Assembly: GCA_963853835.1 (NCBI GenBank)
Contig: OY970824.1
Location: 67,102,884-67,166,883, forward strand
Direction of reading: 5' to 3'
Length of the DNA stretch: 64,000 bases
Source of the DNA: Calendula officinalis
Taxonomy: Eukaryota; Streptophyta; Magnoliopsida; Asterales; Asteraceae
The stretch's first letter is position 1. Every line of letters begins with the position of its first letter. Shown here piece after piece: positions 1 through 10,278 of this stretch. The position numbers and the translations under genes were made by a program. The notes beneath the pieces are model-generated. The model saw nothing but the letters and a program-made list of their open reading frames with translations. It did no database searches and was not told where the DNA came from.

Positions 1-3000
1 GATGAGCCATCGAAAATAAAGCATTTTATTGGTGCTTTGCGACCCGAGTACCGAACCACAGCAAGGCTTGCAACCACACTTTCACAGGCTTTTGATTTGG
101 CTAAAACTGTTGAAGGTGATTTAAATTCTCGTGATTGGATGACCCAAGATAGACCCGGGTATCAAAAGTTCAAGTCCACACAATCGGGTTCTCAACAAAG
201 CAAGAAAGGGAAAGGAAATCAAAGGTTTACTAGTCCGAATCGTAAACAGTCGGGTGGAAATTCGGGTCAAAGGACACAGTGGTGTGTTAGATGTAGATCT
301 TCTCATAGTGGGGCTTGTACGGCCCAAACGATGCGGTGTGTCAGGTGCGGACAGTATGGGCACGAGATGAATGATTGTAAATTCCCAAGAAGTGTTTGCT
401 GGAATTGTCATAAAGAAGGTCACAGAGTCGGTGATTGTCCCTCGGATAGAAGATCGGGTTCGGGTTCTGGATCGGTTGGGGGATCGGTGGCATCATCTCC
501 TCAAAAGAGGAAGAACCGTCCTACATCAGAGGGACGAGCCTTCAAAATGACGGTCGAAGAGGCTACCACTACTGATGATGTCATCACTGGTATGTTCCCA
601 ATAAATAACATTGATGCACGTGTGTTGTTTGATTCTGGAGCTAATCGCTCATTTATTTCTGTGAATTTCCATGCTAAATTAAAATTGCCTACATCTGTGG
701 TAACTACTCCATTGGAAGTGGAAGTAGCTGATGGTTATGTGGTACTAGTCACAACATCTGTGACTGGGGCAAATATTAATATTGATGGGGCGTGTTTTAA
801 TATGTTTTTACTTTTAATGCCAATATCTGGTTTCGATGTGGTCCTTGGAATGGATTGGCTTAGTTTAAATAAAGCACTAATAAATTGTGATAAGAAATTG
901 ATTTCATTTCCATTGCCTGACGGGACACACGTAGTGGCCCGTGGGGATCGGGTTAATACATCTCTCCCTATTATTTCATTCATGAAAGCTAGAAAATCTC
1001 TAGCCAAAGGATGTGAATCGTTTCTTGCTTATGCCATTGATGTCAGAAAAGAAAAGCAGGTTGTTAGAGACATCCGGGTGGTATCGGAATACCCGGAGGT
1101 CTTTCCCGATGAGTTGCCTGGGTTACCTCCTATTCGGGAGGTAGAATTCAAAATTGATTTGGTTCCGGGAGCCAGTCCCGTAGCCAGGGCTCCGTACAGA
1201 TTAGCACCGTCTGAAATTCGGGAAATGATGACACAGATACAAGAGTTATTGGATAAGGGTTTCATCAGACCGAGTTCTTCGCCTTGGGGTGCACCAGTTT
1301 TGTTTGTTAAAAAGAAAGACGGCACTATGAGAATGTGTATTGATTACCGTGAGTTGAATAAGAGAACGGTTAAGAATAAGTATCCGTTACCGCGTATTGA
1401 TGACTTGTTTGACCAGTTGCAAGGGGCTTCATACTTTTCAAAGATCGATTTAAGGTCGGGTTATCACCAAGTCCGGGTTCATGAGACCGATATCCCAAAA
1501 ACCGCATTTCGAACGAGATACGGTCACTACGAATTTCTAGTCATGCCATTCGGTTTGACGAATGCTCCCGCTATATTCATGGATCTTATGAACCGGGTAT
1601 GTCGACCGTATCTTGATAAATTTGTAATTGTTTTTATTGATGATATACTAATTTATTCCAAAACCGATTTGGATCATGAGAATCACCTAAGGCAAGTTTT
1701 AGACACTTTGAAACGAGAACAACTCTATGCTAAGTTTTCAAAGTGTGAGTTTTGGCTCCGGGAAGTTCAGTTTTTGGGGCATGTAATTTGTCAAGAAGGG
1801 GTGAAGGTGGACCCATCTAAGATAACCGCGGTGATGAATTGGAGTGCCCCGAAGACTCCATCCGAAATTAAAAGTTTTCTAGGTTTGGCCGGTTATTATA
1901 GAAGGTTCATCAAGAATTTCTCAAAGATTGCTAGTCCGTTGACAAAGTTGACACGAAAAGATGTTCCATATCGGTGGGGTGATGATCAAGAAAGAGCGTT
2001 TCAATTGTTAAAACAATTATTGTGTCAAGCTCCAATACTAGCCTTACCCGAAGGCTCGGATGATTTTATAGTTTATTGTGATGCGTCTTATTCGGGTTTA
2101 GGTTGTGTACTAATGCAAAGAGACCGGGTGATTGCTTATGCCTCTCGTCAATTGAAATCTCATGAAAAGAATTACCCGACCCATGATTTAGAGCTCGCGG
2201 CGGTGATTTTCGCATTAAAGTTGTGGAGGCATTATCTTTATGGAACCAAATGTGTTATATGTACCGATCATAAAAGCCTTCAATATGTTTTCTCACAAAA
2301 AGATTTGAATGTAAGGCAACGAAGGTGGTTGGAGCTCATTAAAGACTATGATTGTGAAATTCGGTACCACCCGGGGAAAGCTAATGTAGTTGCCGATGCC
2401 TTAAGTCGTAAGGGGTCATCGGAGGTGGTTCAGTTTATGCGTATGGAAATTGTGTCCGATATCATTGACCGGTTGAGAATATGTCAACTAGAAGCCTTGA
2501 AAGACGAAAACTTGAAATCGGAAATTATGTTAAAGCGGAAAGATGAGTTGGTTGATGATTCGCGAAGGTTGAAAACGTTTCGATCACGAATTTGGGTACC
2601 GTTACTCGGGGGATTACGGGAATTAATATTGGAAGAATCGCACAAATCACGTTTATCTATTCATCCGGGTTGTACAAAGATGTACAATGATTTGAAAGTT
2701 TTGTATTGGTGGCCCTCTATGAAGTTAGATATTGCCCGTTTTGTTGAAAAATGCCATGTTTGTGCTCAAGTCAAGGCCGAACATCAAAAACCGTATGGGT
2801 CGTTAAAACAGTTAGATATTCCCGAGTGGAAATGGGAGAATATTACAATGGATTTCGTCACGAAATTACCTCGTACCCAAAAGAACCATGATATGATTTG
2901 GGTAATTGTCGATCGGTTGACCAAAAGTGCTCACTTTTTGGCCACAAACGAAACCGCATCACTCGACAAATTGGCTAAGTTGTATATAGATGAGATTGTT

Positions 3001-3921
3001 TCCCGACATGGTATTCCGTTATCTATTGTATCTGATCGGGATCCTCGATTCGTTTCCAATTTTTGGAAGAGTTTGCAAAGAGAATTAGGTTCTCGGGTGA
3101 ATTTGAGCACGGCGTATCACCCACAAACAGATGGTCAGACAGAAAGAACCATTCAGACTTTGGAAGATATGTTACGGGCTTGTGTAATGGAATATGGTGG
3201 GTCGTGGGATTCTCATTTGCCTTTGATCGAGTTTGCTTATAACAACTCGTATCATTCGAGTATTAAGATGCCACCATATGAAATGTTGTATGGTAGACGG
3301 TGTAGAACTCCCACATGTTGGCTCGAAGCGGGAGAAAAACAGTTTGCGGGTCCCGAGATTGTTCAGATAACGGCCGAAAAGGTGGCGATTGCACGTGAAA
3401 AGTTAAAGGCCGCTCGGGATAGACAGAAAATGTATGCGGATCCACGGCGTCGACCCGTAACTTTTGTTGAGGGTGAACGGGTTTATTTGAAGGTTTCTCC
3501 GTGGAAAGGTGTTATCCGTTTCGGGAAACGGGGAAAGTTAGCACCGAGATTTATTGGCCCGTTTATTATTCGTCAAGTGGTGAATGACCAAACCGTTGCA
3601 CTTGATCTTCCTCCTGAATTGTCGGGTATTCATGACACGTTTAATGTGTGTTATTTGAGGAAGTGTAATAGTGATGAGGAAATACCGGTTTTACCGATTG
3701 CAGATTTAAAGGTGGATTCGAGAAAGCGGTTAATTGAGGAGCCGGTTGAAATTTTGGATCGTAAGGTAACAAAGTTGAGAAAGAAACAGATACCGATGGT
3801 TTTGGTTAAATGGAGACATAGTTTGGGTGCCGATATGACGTGGGAAACCGAATCAGATATGAGGAATCGATATCCGAATTTATTTGATCAAGGTGAGATT
3901 CCGGGGACGGAATCTCTTTAA
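1..3921 (+). CDS. Ty3/gypsy chromovirus gag-pol polyprotein, 5' end cut by window edge
   Basis: The frame is open from base 1, so the true start lies to the left. Numbering from codon 13 (base 37), the C-terminal gag carries Cys-rich knuckles (CX2CX4HX4C types) at about residues 81-134. An aspartic protease DSGA lies near 199. Reverse transcriptase has the FIDD form of the YIDD active site near 533. RNase H (DAS, TDHKS) begins near 680. Integrase has a zinc-binding H-H-C-C region near 870-915 and a D-D-E triad near 938, 999 and 1035. A chromodomain (VKWRH...TWE) ends the protein at about 1233-1287. Order PR-RT-RH-INT-chromodomain defines a chromovirus; sequence style and the long LTR suggest the Tekay/Del lineage (inference). 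No internal stop is present, so the element is probably young. It makes the proteins for copying and inserting the retrotransposon. Confidence 0.95.
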   Translation, partial: DEPSKIKHFIGALRPEYRTTARLATTLSQAFDLAKTVEGDLNSRDWMTQDRPGYQKFKSTQSGSQQSKKGKGNQRFTSPNRKQSGGNSGQRTQWCVRCRSSHSGACTAQTMRCVRCGQYGHEMNDCKFPRSVCWNCHKEGHRVGDCPSDRRSGSGSGSVGGSVASSPQKRKNRPTSEGRAFKMTVEEATTTDDVITGMFPINNIDARVLFDSGANRSFISVNFHAKLKLPTSVVTTPLEVEVADGYVVLVTTSVTGANINIDGACFNMFLLLMPISGFDVVLGMDWLSLNKALINCDKKLISFPLPDGTHVVARGDRVNTSLPIISFMKARKSLAKGCESFLAYAIDVRKEKQVVRDIRVVSEYPEVFPDELPGLPPIREVEFKIDLVPGASPVARAPYRLAPSEIREMMTQIQELLDKGFIRPSSSPWGAPVLFVKKKDGTMRMCIDYRELNKRTVKNKYPLPRIDDLFDQLQGASYFSKIDLRSGYHQVRVHETDIPKTAFRTRYGHYEFLVMPFGLTNAPAIFMDLMNRVCRPYLDKFVIVFIDDILIYSKTDLDHENHLRQVLDTLKREQLYAKFSKCEFWLREVQFLGHVICQEGVKVDPSKITAVMNWSAPKTPSEIKSFLGLAGYYRRFIKNFSKIASPLTKLTRKDVPYRWGDDQERAFQLLKQLLCQAPILALPEGSDDFIVYCDASYSGLGCVLMQRDRVIAYASRQLKSHEKNYPTHDLELAAVIFALKLWRHYLYGTKCVICTDHKSLQYVFSQKDLNVRQRRWLELIKDYDCEIRYHPGKANVVADALSRKGSSEVVQFMRMEIVSDIIDRLRICQLEALKDENLKSEIMLKRKDELVDDSRRLKTFRSRIWVPLLGGLRELILEESHKSRLSIHPGCTKMYNDLKVLYWWPSMKLDIARFVEKCHVCAQVKAEHQKPYGSLKQLDIPEWKWENITMDFVTKLPRTQKNHDMIWVIVDRLTKSAHFLATNETASLDKLAKLYIDEIVSRHGIPLSIVSDRDPRFVSNFWKSLQRELGSRVNLSTAYHPQTDGQTERTIQTLEDMLRACVMEYGGSWDSHLPLIEFAYNNSYHSSIKMPPYEMLYGRRCRTPTCWLEAGEKQFAGPEIVQITAEKVAIAREKLKAARDRQKMYADPRRRPVTFVEGERVYLKVSPWKGVIRFGKRGKLAPRFIGPFIIRQVVNDQTVALDLPPELSGIHDTFNVCYLRKCNSDEEIPVLPIADLKVDSRKRLIEEPVEILDRKVTKLRKKQIPMVLVKWRHSLGADMTWETESDMRNRYPNLFDQGEIPGTESL

Positions 3922-3933
3922 GGAGGGGAGATT
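3921..3933 (+). other. Polypurine tract of the gypsy element
   Basis: A purine-rich AGGAGGGGAGA run overlaps the gag-pol stop codon and lies directly before the LTR start at 3934. This is the usual primer site for plus-strand DNA synthesis. Confidence 0.8.
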
Positions 3934-6275
3934 TGTAACATCCCGAGACCCGACCCTTAATATTTTATTACTTTTGGTAAGTAATATTTTATTGTTTATT
4001 GTTTTATTATTTTATATGATTTTATTTGATTTATTTGAATTAATTGTATTTTTAACCATGGGGTTAAAAATTAGTAAAACTGAGATATTTAAATGTTAAA
4101 ATGATTTTTACATATTTGGGTTCATTTCTGAACCGGGGTTCTAAAAATATCTTCGTTGTTAAAATTGGAGTTAGTTAGGTCTAATTAAATTATCTGCGAA
4201 CCTGATATCCTGTTCTGTGTTTAACTGAAATTACCTGTGATGGTGAGTTAGGGTGTACGTGTCTTTTAAAGGGCAGATGTCATTTGACTCTTCTCTTTTC
4301 TCTGGTCTCTCTCTCTCACGACACACACACACACACTTCACACACATTTGAGTTTTCTTCCAAATTGGTGTTAATTGCTTGAAGATCTTGCCTATTCCTT
4401 GTGATTTTCTGAATCTAGAAGCTAATCTAAGTAAGTTTCTTCCTTCTTTAGCTAGGGTTTCATGTTCTTGATGTAGAAATGAACTAGGGTTCTTGAACTA
4501 GTGGGTTTTCTTGAAATTCTTGTTGATTCTTGATGGAAATCCGAAATTGATGATTGATTTGGTGTCTATTTGAGTTCTTGCAAGTATTGTATGCATTGTT
4601 GTTAGTTGTAGTGCATTTGGTGAAGCTTTCATAAAGCTCCATCAATGGTGGATTGGGGAAGAAGATGGAGATCTTCCCTAAATTGGTGAAAAGTGAATTT
4701 TGATGTTCTTGATGTTGTGTTAGGTTAGTTATGCATGTTAGAATGGTAATTGTTAATCATGAAGATCACTAAATAGCTATTGTGAAAATGCATAAATGAT
4801 GGTAGTGTTTGGCTAGATGGAAATTTGGTCATAACTAGCTAAAATTGTGAATTGTTGACTTTGGTCAAATCTGGGAATTGACTTTTAGTCTTGTATGGCT
4901 TGTAAACTTTAATTATCAAATTCATGCTAGAAATGTGTTAGTTGAATGAATTGTAAGCTCAAGTGTGTAGGTTTCATGTCTTGACCCGTTTGGTTGCTTA
5001 ATTGTGAAATTGACTTAAGTAAAGTCAAAATTGGTAACACTTGCAATTGGATGCAAGAAGTATGTCGGTTATGTAAATTGGATGTTGATCATGTAGTTTA
5101 ACTCATTGGATAATGTTGTGTGAATGTCCGACATATGATTCTTGTTTTGACCCGTTTGGGCCTAAGGTGCAATGTGACCAATTGGCATAACGAATTGACT
5201 TGTTGAAGTTTAGACTTTAGTATTGTTTATATGTGCAATTGCAAGTAATTGGTTATGAGATGTTGTTGCAAGATTTGACTTTAAGCTTGTATTATTTATT
5301 AAACATTTGGTGATTTCGGGTAACTAATTCGGTATTCATTTTGTACAGGAAAAGGGAAGGAGCCTCAGTGATATAAGATCATTGAGCTCGGCACAAAAGG
5401 AAGCAAAGGTGAGTGGACTTAACCTTCTTTCTTGTGTGATGTACAAAATTAGGGAATGGTAGGGTTTTGGAGAAAAAGTGCAGGAATTGTGTATCTGGGA
5501 GAGTTCGCGTCGCGAACTTATGGTCGCGATCGCGAACTCGGGACAGAGAGTTTGGGGTCTGGTCGTGATGTAGTTCCCGAATCGTGAACTCTTAGTTCGC
5601 GACGCGAACTATGAGTTCCCGACGCGAACTATGTCAGGAACAGATTCTTGGCTGCAATTCTTTTTACAAGTTTATTCTTGGTCTAGTGGTCAATGGTAGT
5701 ATGTGCACATGTTTTTTTTAGAGGTTAGCTATGGTGGTTTTCGGCTACGCTTCGTTACTCTTGGCAGGGGCGATCGGACTCCTTCGTATTCGTTATGTAA
5801 GGAGGGATCACCGTGCCTCTAGTAAAGAAGCCATCGGTTGACTGTTGTTGGCCGACAACAGTTGAAGGTCCTCGCCCGACCGCCGATCCTCTTTTAACGT
5901 CCAATTGCTTGTGGAAGTTTGGACGGGTTTCCCTATTGATTTCCCTCGATGTTCTAATTTGATGTAGTTATGCAAATTGACGTTTATTTCTATTCACTTA
6001 GCTTTGTGCTAATCCCTCATTTGTTGACTCTTTTCAGGTTGTGGATTAGGCTTGTTTAGAGTCGGGTTTTGGAAGTATGACCGCACTCTGATTTTTGTAT
6101 ACCGGGTCGAGCCTGTTTTAGTAACACCTTAAATGTTTTAAATATTTAGTTAATATGTAAAGTTTTTATGTTGTGTAATAATTTAGGATGCATGTCTTCT
6201 TAAATCGCTTCCGTATGTTTATTTATTTAAAAAAAAAAAAAAAAAAAAAAAATGGCTCTAGATTGTGGTGTTACA
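3934..6275 (+). repeat. 3' LTR of the Ty3/gypsy element
   Basis: The 2,342 bp segment starts TGTAACA just after the polypurine tract and ends TGTTACA, giving the TG...CA inverted ends of an LTR. The next five bases (6276-6280, GAAGA) are the expected right target duplication; the left copy is outside the window. Inside are a CT/AC microsatellite (about 4310-4345), a palindrome-rich stretch of repeated GTTCGCGACGCGAAC-like units (about 5505-5630) and a run of about 25 A at 6228-6252. The 5' LTR is off the left edge, so insertion age cannot be judged here. Confidence 0.88.
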
Positions 6276-6662
6276 GAAGATATATAATTTGTTTTTCATC
6301 GATTTCGGTTTGAGTTCTATTAGCTTCGGTTTAGGTTCTATTAGTTTCAGTTTGGGTTCTATTAGTTTCGGTTCGGTTCAGTTTCAGATATAGATGAGCA
6401 TTAGGGCTAAAAAATTGAACCGGAACCGAACCGAACCAAAACTAAAAACATATTTCATTTATGAAAATAAACATATTTCATTTATGAAAATCAATCGTTT
6501 TCATTTTCGGTTTGATTTACGGACCCCGCTCACCTCTATGTTTAATGTAAATGTACGCTTTTGTTATTAAAGGGGGAAAATGCACTTTAAGTCAATGAAG
6601 TGTTGTTTATGTTAAAAACAGCTTTTCTTTTGACATACGTAATTCCAAACGTCCAGAAGATA
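6276..6662. repeat. Spacer with degraded hAT-like MITE
   Basis: No gene seen. About 6298-6540 holds repeated TTCGGTTTGGGTTCTATTAG units and GAACCGGAACCGAACC-rich sequence ending near GCTCACCTCTA, which resembles the subterminal and terminal sequence of the hAT-type MITEs at 8322, 40728 and 49505. Confidence 0.45.
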
Positions 6663-6876
6663 TCTATACTATTTTATAATGCAGATTGAACATTTCTAAT
6701 TGCGGAAGTCTGAATTCAACCCTTCCGTTTTTGGAAATGTCCAAACCCGCGTAAATGAAAATTTTTAAAATAGTTGCTACCAAGATTCGAACCCGGGACA
6801 TTGCGCACAGAAGGTCAATGTTTTACCATCTCAACTACAAGGGATTTTTTATACTATTTCATTTTTAGTTTCCATA
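6663..6876 (+). mobile_element. Helitron 5'-end-like segment
   Basis: TCTATACTATTTTATAATGC at 6663 follows an A, as expected for a Helitron 5' terminus (host A, then TC). Plant Helitrons often start with such TCTATACTAT-like sequence. No partner 3' end is assigned; a decayed terminal hairpin near 9629-9653 is one possibility. Confidence 0.4.
6773..6842 (-). repeat. tRNA-like (SINE-type) segment
   Basis: On the minus strand an A-box-like TAGTTGAGATGG (6827-6838) and a B-box-like GGGTTCGAATC (6784-6794) are spaced as in a tRNA. The flanks do not fold into a convincing acceptor stem, so I read this as a tRNA-derived repeat and not a tRNA gene. Confidence 0.45.
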
Positions 6877-6951
6877 TCTTACTACTATATAAAGCATTTA
6901 GGCCTACCCCATTAGGCAAGTTTAAGGAGCTCCTTAAACTTGATTTTAAGG

Positions 6952-7011
6952 AGCTTTCCACTTTTGTTAGTTAGTTCTCTAAGCTTTCCACTTTTGTTAG
7001 TTAGTTCTCTA
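6952..7011. repeat. Tandem duplication, 30 bp unit
   Basis: Two adjacent copies (6952-6981 and 6982-7011) of a 30 bp unit starting AGCTTTCCACTTTTG, differing little if at all. Confidence 0.85.
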
Positions 7012-7034
7012 ATTAAAAAAAATAAAATCGCGGC

Positions 7035-7095
7035 TAATAAGATTCGAACCCAAGACCTCTCCTAACTTATCACTATGTGTTAACCACTTGCTATA
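7035..7095 (-). repeat. Second tRNA-like segment
   Basis: The minus strand shows a B-box-like GGGTTCGAATC (7041-7051) and an A-box-like TAGCAAGTGGTTAA (7080-7093). It sits about 160 bp inside a Helitron-like 5' end, much as the copy at 6773-6842 sits about 110 bp inside the end at 6663. Confidence 0.4.
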
Positions 7096-7149
7096 CATTA
7101 CACTTTGGTAACACCACCCACACTTAATAACAAAAGTCTGTTACTCGAA

Positions 7150-7349
7150 NNNNNNNNNNNNNNNNNNNNNNNNNNNNNNNNNNNNNNNNNNNNNNNNNNN
7201 NNNNNNNNNNNNNNNNNNNNNNNNNNNNNNNNNNNNNNNNNNNNNNNNNNNNNNNNNNNNNNNNNNNNNNNNNNNNNNNNNNNNNNNNNNNNNNNNNNNN
7301 NNNNNNNNNNNNNNNNNNNNNNNNNNNNNNNNNNNNNNNNNNNNNNNNN
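7150..7349. other. Assembly gap (200 N)
   Basis: Exactly 200 undetermined bases. The round number suggests an arbitrary gap size. Open frames reported across it are artefacts. Confidence 0.99.
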
Positions 7350-7943
7350 TGCATTCATCACCTTGTGGTACAACAAAGAAGTTTAGGTACTAAATAGTAC
7401 TTGTCATTAGTTTATATTTCTACAATTTTCACGATATAAATATGTAATTAGTTAGTTATATTTTTATTATGCACTTCAATGATTCCTGGTTCAAGAAATC
7501 CATTATGACACAGGCGGGACCTCCAACAATGGTGGGAAATGCTAGATTTGTTTCAGCTGTCCATTTTCCCCTGGCCACATTGCAGTAAGTACTTTAACTT
7601 TCCAAATCTAATTATTACTTGTATTACTTTTTTCTTGATACTACGTACAGTATCTTTGTAAGAATATTTGAAACTAAAAATATCGTGATGGTTGATTAAA
7701 TTGATTTTGTAATGTTTGTTGTTAAGTTGAAGTATTTTTGCATCTTTTTTTGTAATGGGTCATTTATTTACCCCAAGATTACAAATTATTATAAAGATTT
7801 GTATAAATCAAAGGGAGTAAATTTTGTCAAAGGCACAAGTATGTCCTCATATAGTTTCAATGAAGATGGGGATGTATATCTTAATCTATTTTATATCAAT
7901 TGTAAGAGGTTAAGATAAATATGTTGATTAAGAGGCCTTTTAA

Positions 7944-8069
7944 GGCCATGTTTGGGAAAGCTTATTTAAGGGGTTTTAAGCTTATTAGCTTATTAAGCTC
8001 GAAAATTGCACTAATTTTCAAGTTTAATAAGCTTAAAAGCCCCTTAAATAAGCTTTCCCAAACATGGCC
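7944..8069. mobile_element. PIF/Harbinger (Tourist-type) foldback MITE
   Basis: 126 bp. The ends GGCCATGTTTGGGAAAGC and its reverse complement form arms of about 45 bp, and the element is flanked by TAA on both sides (7941-7943, 8070-8072). A TAA/TTA target duplication with GGCC-TGTTTGG ends is typical of Harbinger MITEs. A left-end fragment of the same family lies at 47665-47700. Confidence 0.85.
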
Positions 8070-8217
8070 TAAATATAGAAGGTGCACGCGCTTTATATAA
8101 AGGATGACTTCATCTCTCATTGGAGTTGTGAGTCAAATGACCTGTTCTGACCCTGACCCTAACCCATTACCCAACACGTCGTTACGACCTCTGAACAAAT
8201 TGTGATATTATGTGTAG

Positions 8218-9245
8218 GTACCATACGTGGGTCTTAATTTTGCAGTGCCCGAATCATTAAAAGATTGGATAATAAAAAGAAAACCATACGGGCTAGGTGA
8301 AGACAGTGTCACAGTGAGTTGTAGGCCTGTGCAGAAGCAAAAAACCGGACCGGACCGGTTGGGACCGGACCGGACCGAGGACCGGAAAAACCAGATTCGA
8401 TGGACCGAGGACCGGACCGGTGGTCGACGGTCGGTTTCGGTTAATGTCCGGTCACGGTCGGTTTTGGACCGGTTTGGACCGGTTATAACCGACTGTTTTC
8501 TTCACTTTAACTTTTACCATTTTTAGCTGCACAAATCAATTAGCAGTACATGTCTTAATTATAAAATAGGTTTGATATTCATAGTTTAGCATTAATTTAT
8601 ATATCACATGATCACAAATTGATAATTACGTTATTTCTGTTGTATATGATTTCAAAACTAATGCACCATGCACGTATAATTAAGAATTCGGACTTGGTAT
8701 ACAATTAGAATTATACCTGGATTTCAGAATCACTATTATCGGATTGCAAGTCCGACATATTACTGATCGATTGCTAGAGCAGGGCATAAACGAAACAAGA
8801 ATGATGAAGACGAAATAAGAAGTCGTAGAGGCGTAGAGCAGAAACGAAAGAAGTCGTAGACGGTCGTGTGCCAGGGAAAAGGGTTTTTTAATTGCATATT
8901 GGGCCTAATTCCTAAGTAATAAGGCTGGGCTTAGCAGCTAATTGGTATCGAGAATTGGGCTTAGCAGTAATAGACGGGTTTTTCCGGTTTTTTCCGGTTT
9001 TTTCCGGTTTTACCGGTTTAAAACCGGACCGGACCGGATGTACCGGTCCTAAAAAAATACGGACCGAGGACCGGACCGGAAGCTACGGTTCGGCGCCGGT
9101 TCGGTCCGGTTTGTCCGGTCCCGGTCGGTTTTGGTCGGTCCCGGTTCAAACTGCACAGCCCTAGTGAGTTGAGTGTGACAACAAAGCTTGCATGTGGAGC
9201 ATCAGCGGGAATTGTGGGTCAAACCGTTGCTTTTTTCCTTTACAC
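8218..9245 (+). pseudogene. Mitochondrial carrier (ADNT1/CoA-carrier-like) gene fragment, split by a hAT element
   Basis: After an intron-like acceptor (TGTGTAG) the sequence 8218-8321 reads VPYVGLNFAVPESLKDW...PYGLGED. It resumes at 9169 with ELSVTTKLACGASAGIVGQTVAF and meets a GTAAG donor at 9246. This matches the region of plant adenine nucleotide/CoA carriers (SLC25 family, inner mitochondrial membrane) around VPYVGLNFAVYESLKDW and CGAxAGTxGQTVAYPLD. The 842 bp hAT element interrupts it. An extra 8 bp beside the insertion shifts the frame, and the PLDxxRR signature is lost. Splice sites are kept, so it came from genomic DNA and not from mRNA. An exon-like stretch at about 7498-7585 ending before GTAAGT may be another captured piece, not identified. 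Confidence 0.75.
8322..9163. mobile_element. Non-autonomous hAT element with 8 bp target duplication
   Basis: 842 bp. The ends are TAGGCCTGTGCAG and CTGCACAGCCCTA (imperfect inverted repeats). The flanking 8 bp GTGAGTTG is identical at 8314-8321 and 9164-9171. Subterminal regions are packed with ACCGGACCGG-type repeats. No transposase. It lies inside the carrier pseudogene exon. Confidence 0.93.
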
Positions 9246-9418
9246 GTAAGTTAGGAGAAGAATGTAAATGGTTAACTTTCACTCCTTGTCAAAATTGAAC
9301 TTTTATTCCTTTCCATGAGCAATTTTTTATGGTATCTCATTGTCAAGTTTGGGATCTTTGGCAGCGGTTTACCATCGATTAAATAGTTATACCCTTTTCG
9401 TTCTTTTCAATTCTGCTA

Positions 9419-9516
9419 CATATAAAGTAGAGAAGTGTAATTAACTAATTATATAGTTGCACTTGTTTCATATAAAGTAGAGAAGTGTAATTAACTAATT
9501 ATATAGTTGCACTTGC
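9419..9516. repeat. Tandem duplication, 50 bp unit
   Basis: Two copies (9419-9468, 9469-9516) starting CATATAAAGTAGAGAAGTG, almost identical, so probably recent. Confidence 0.85.
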
Positions 9517-9628
9517 TTAAGGCTGCTACCCACCGTCACCATTGCCACCATCATAACTATTGCCACAACTATCACATCATTACTTCCACGACCATCATCA
9601 TTATCGCCACCACAAATTATAGTTACAG

Positions 9629-9653
9629 GGTATCCGCCGCTGCATTGCGCGGG
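9629..9653 (+). mobile_element. Decayed Helitron 3'-terminal hairpin
   Basis: GGTATCCGCCGCTGCATTGCGCGGGT closely resembles the intact terminal hairpin at 42925-42953 but is not followed by CTRR. Probably a relic end. Confidence 0.4.
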
Positions 9654-9888
9654 TTTATTGTTTTATAACAAGAAACTTTAGAGATGTATCATTTGTGTTA
9701 TTATACTTCAAAACATGTAATTGAACAACATTTCAACGCCAATGCTAATTATTGACTTTTTCCTCTATTTTATACACAGTTTTCATGCTTATGTACTGTA
9801 TTCGTTATAAAAATATGTAACCAATGGACTTTTAATCGCAAGAAATATGTAGTTCGCAGCCCGCCGCATCGCGCGGGTTTTAACCTAG

Positions 9889-10278
9889 TAATATCAAAAG
9901 ACAATAGTAGATGGAATAAAAATAAATAACATGATCAAGTAATTAGTTAAATTTTTATTTTTGAAATGATATTTTTAAATTATGATGGGTAAATGCTGTG
10001 AAGTTTCATGAAGTACAAATTAACAAAATGCAAATAGTCAAGTTGAAACAAGAACACCAAGAAAAATCAATTTAACACAAATTTATATTGAAAGAATAAA
10101 TTATATTAAAAAAAGAAAGAAAACATATCACCAATTAAGATAAGTAAGCACTGTAAGTTCACAATGTTCTTATTCAAAAATTGCCCTCACAATATCTTGT
10201 TTTAAATCTTGAAAAAATCTCAAATCAATGTCACAACCATTCTATGGTTGATTTTAAATCAGAAAATAAATTTTTTGT
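9889..10278. other. Spacer downstream of B12D
   Basis: AT-rich sequence between the Helitron end and the B12D stop codon. It should contain the B12D 3' UTR (10278 leftwards). I see nothing else. Confidence 0.5.

Larger units (their letters stand above)
6877..9888 (+). mobile_element. Candidate Helitron with captured gene pieces
   Basis: The left end TCTTACTACTATATAAAGC follows an A (6876). The right end is CTAG (9885-9888) followed by T, about 7 bp after a CCCGC/GCGGG hairpin (9860-9877). These are the canonical termini of a non-autonomous plant Helitron inserted between A and T. No Rep/helicase gene is seen. The body holds exon-intron pieces of a mitochondrial carrier gene, a Harbinger MITE, a hAT element, a 200 bp gap and tandem repeats. 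The pairing of these two particular ends is inference, because other Helitron-like ends lie close by (6663, 9629). Confidence 0.5.

Noticed and set aside
6774..6974. 66-codon frame with MLPRFEPGTLRTEG
   Set aside because: Translation of the tRNA-like repeat; this kind of peptide is common from such repeats.
6773..7095. Possible tRNA genes
   Set aside because: A and B boxes are present, but no cloverleaf with a paired acceptor stem; better read as repeat-derived.
7098..7386. Open frames spanning the N run
   Set aside because: They exist only because unknown bases hold no stop codons.
8227..8526. 99-codon frame starting in the carrier fragment
   Set aside because: Runs from the carrier exon into hAT subterminal repeats; not a gene.
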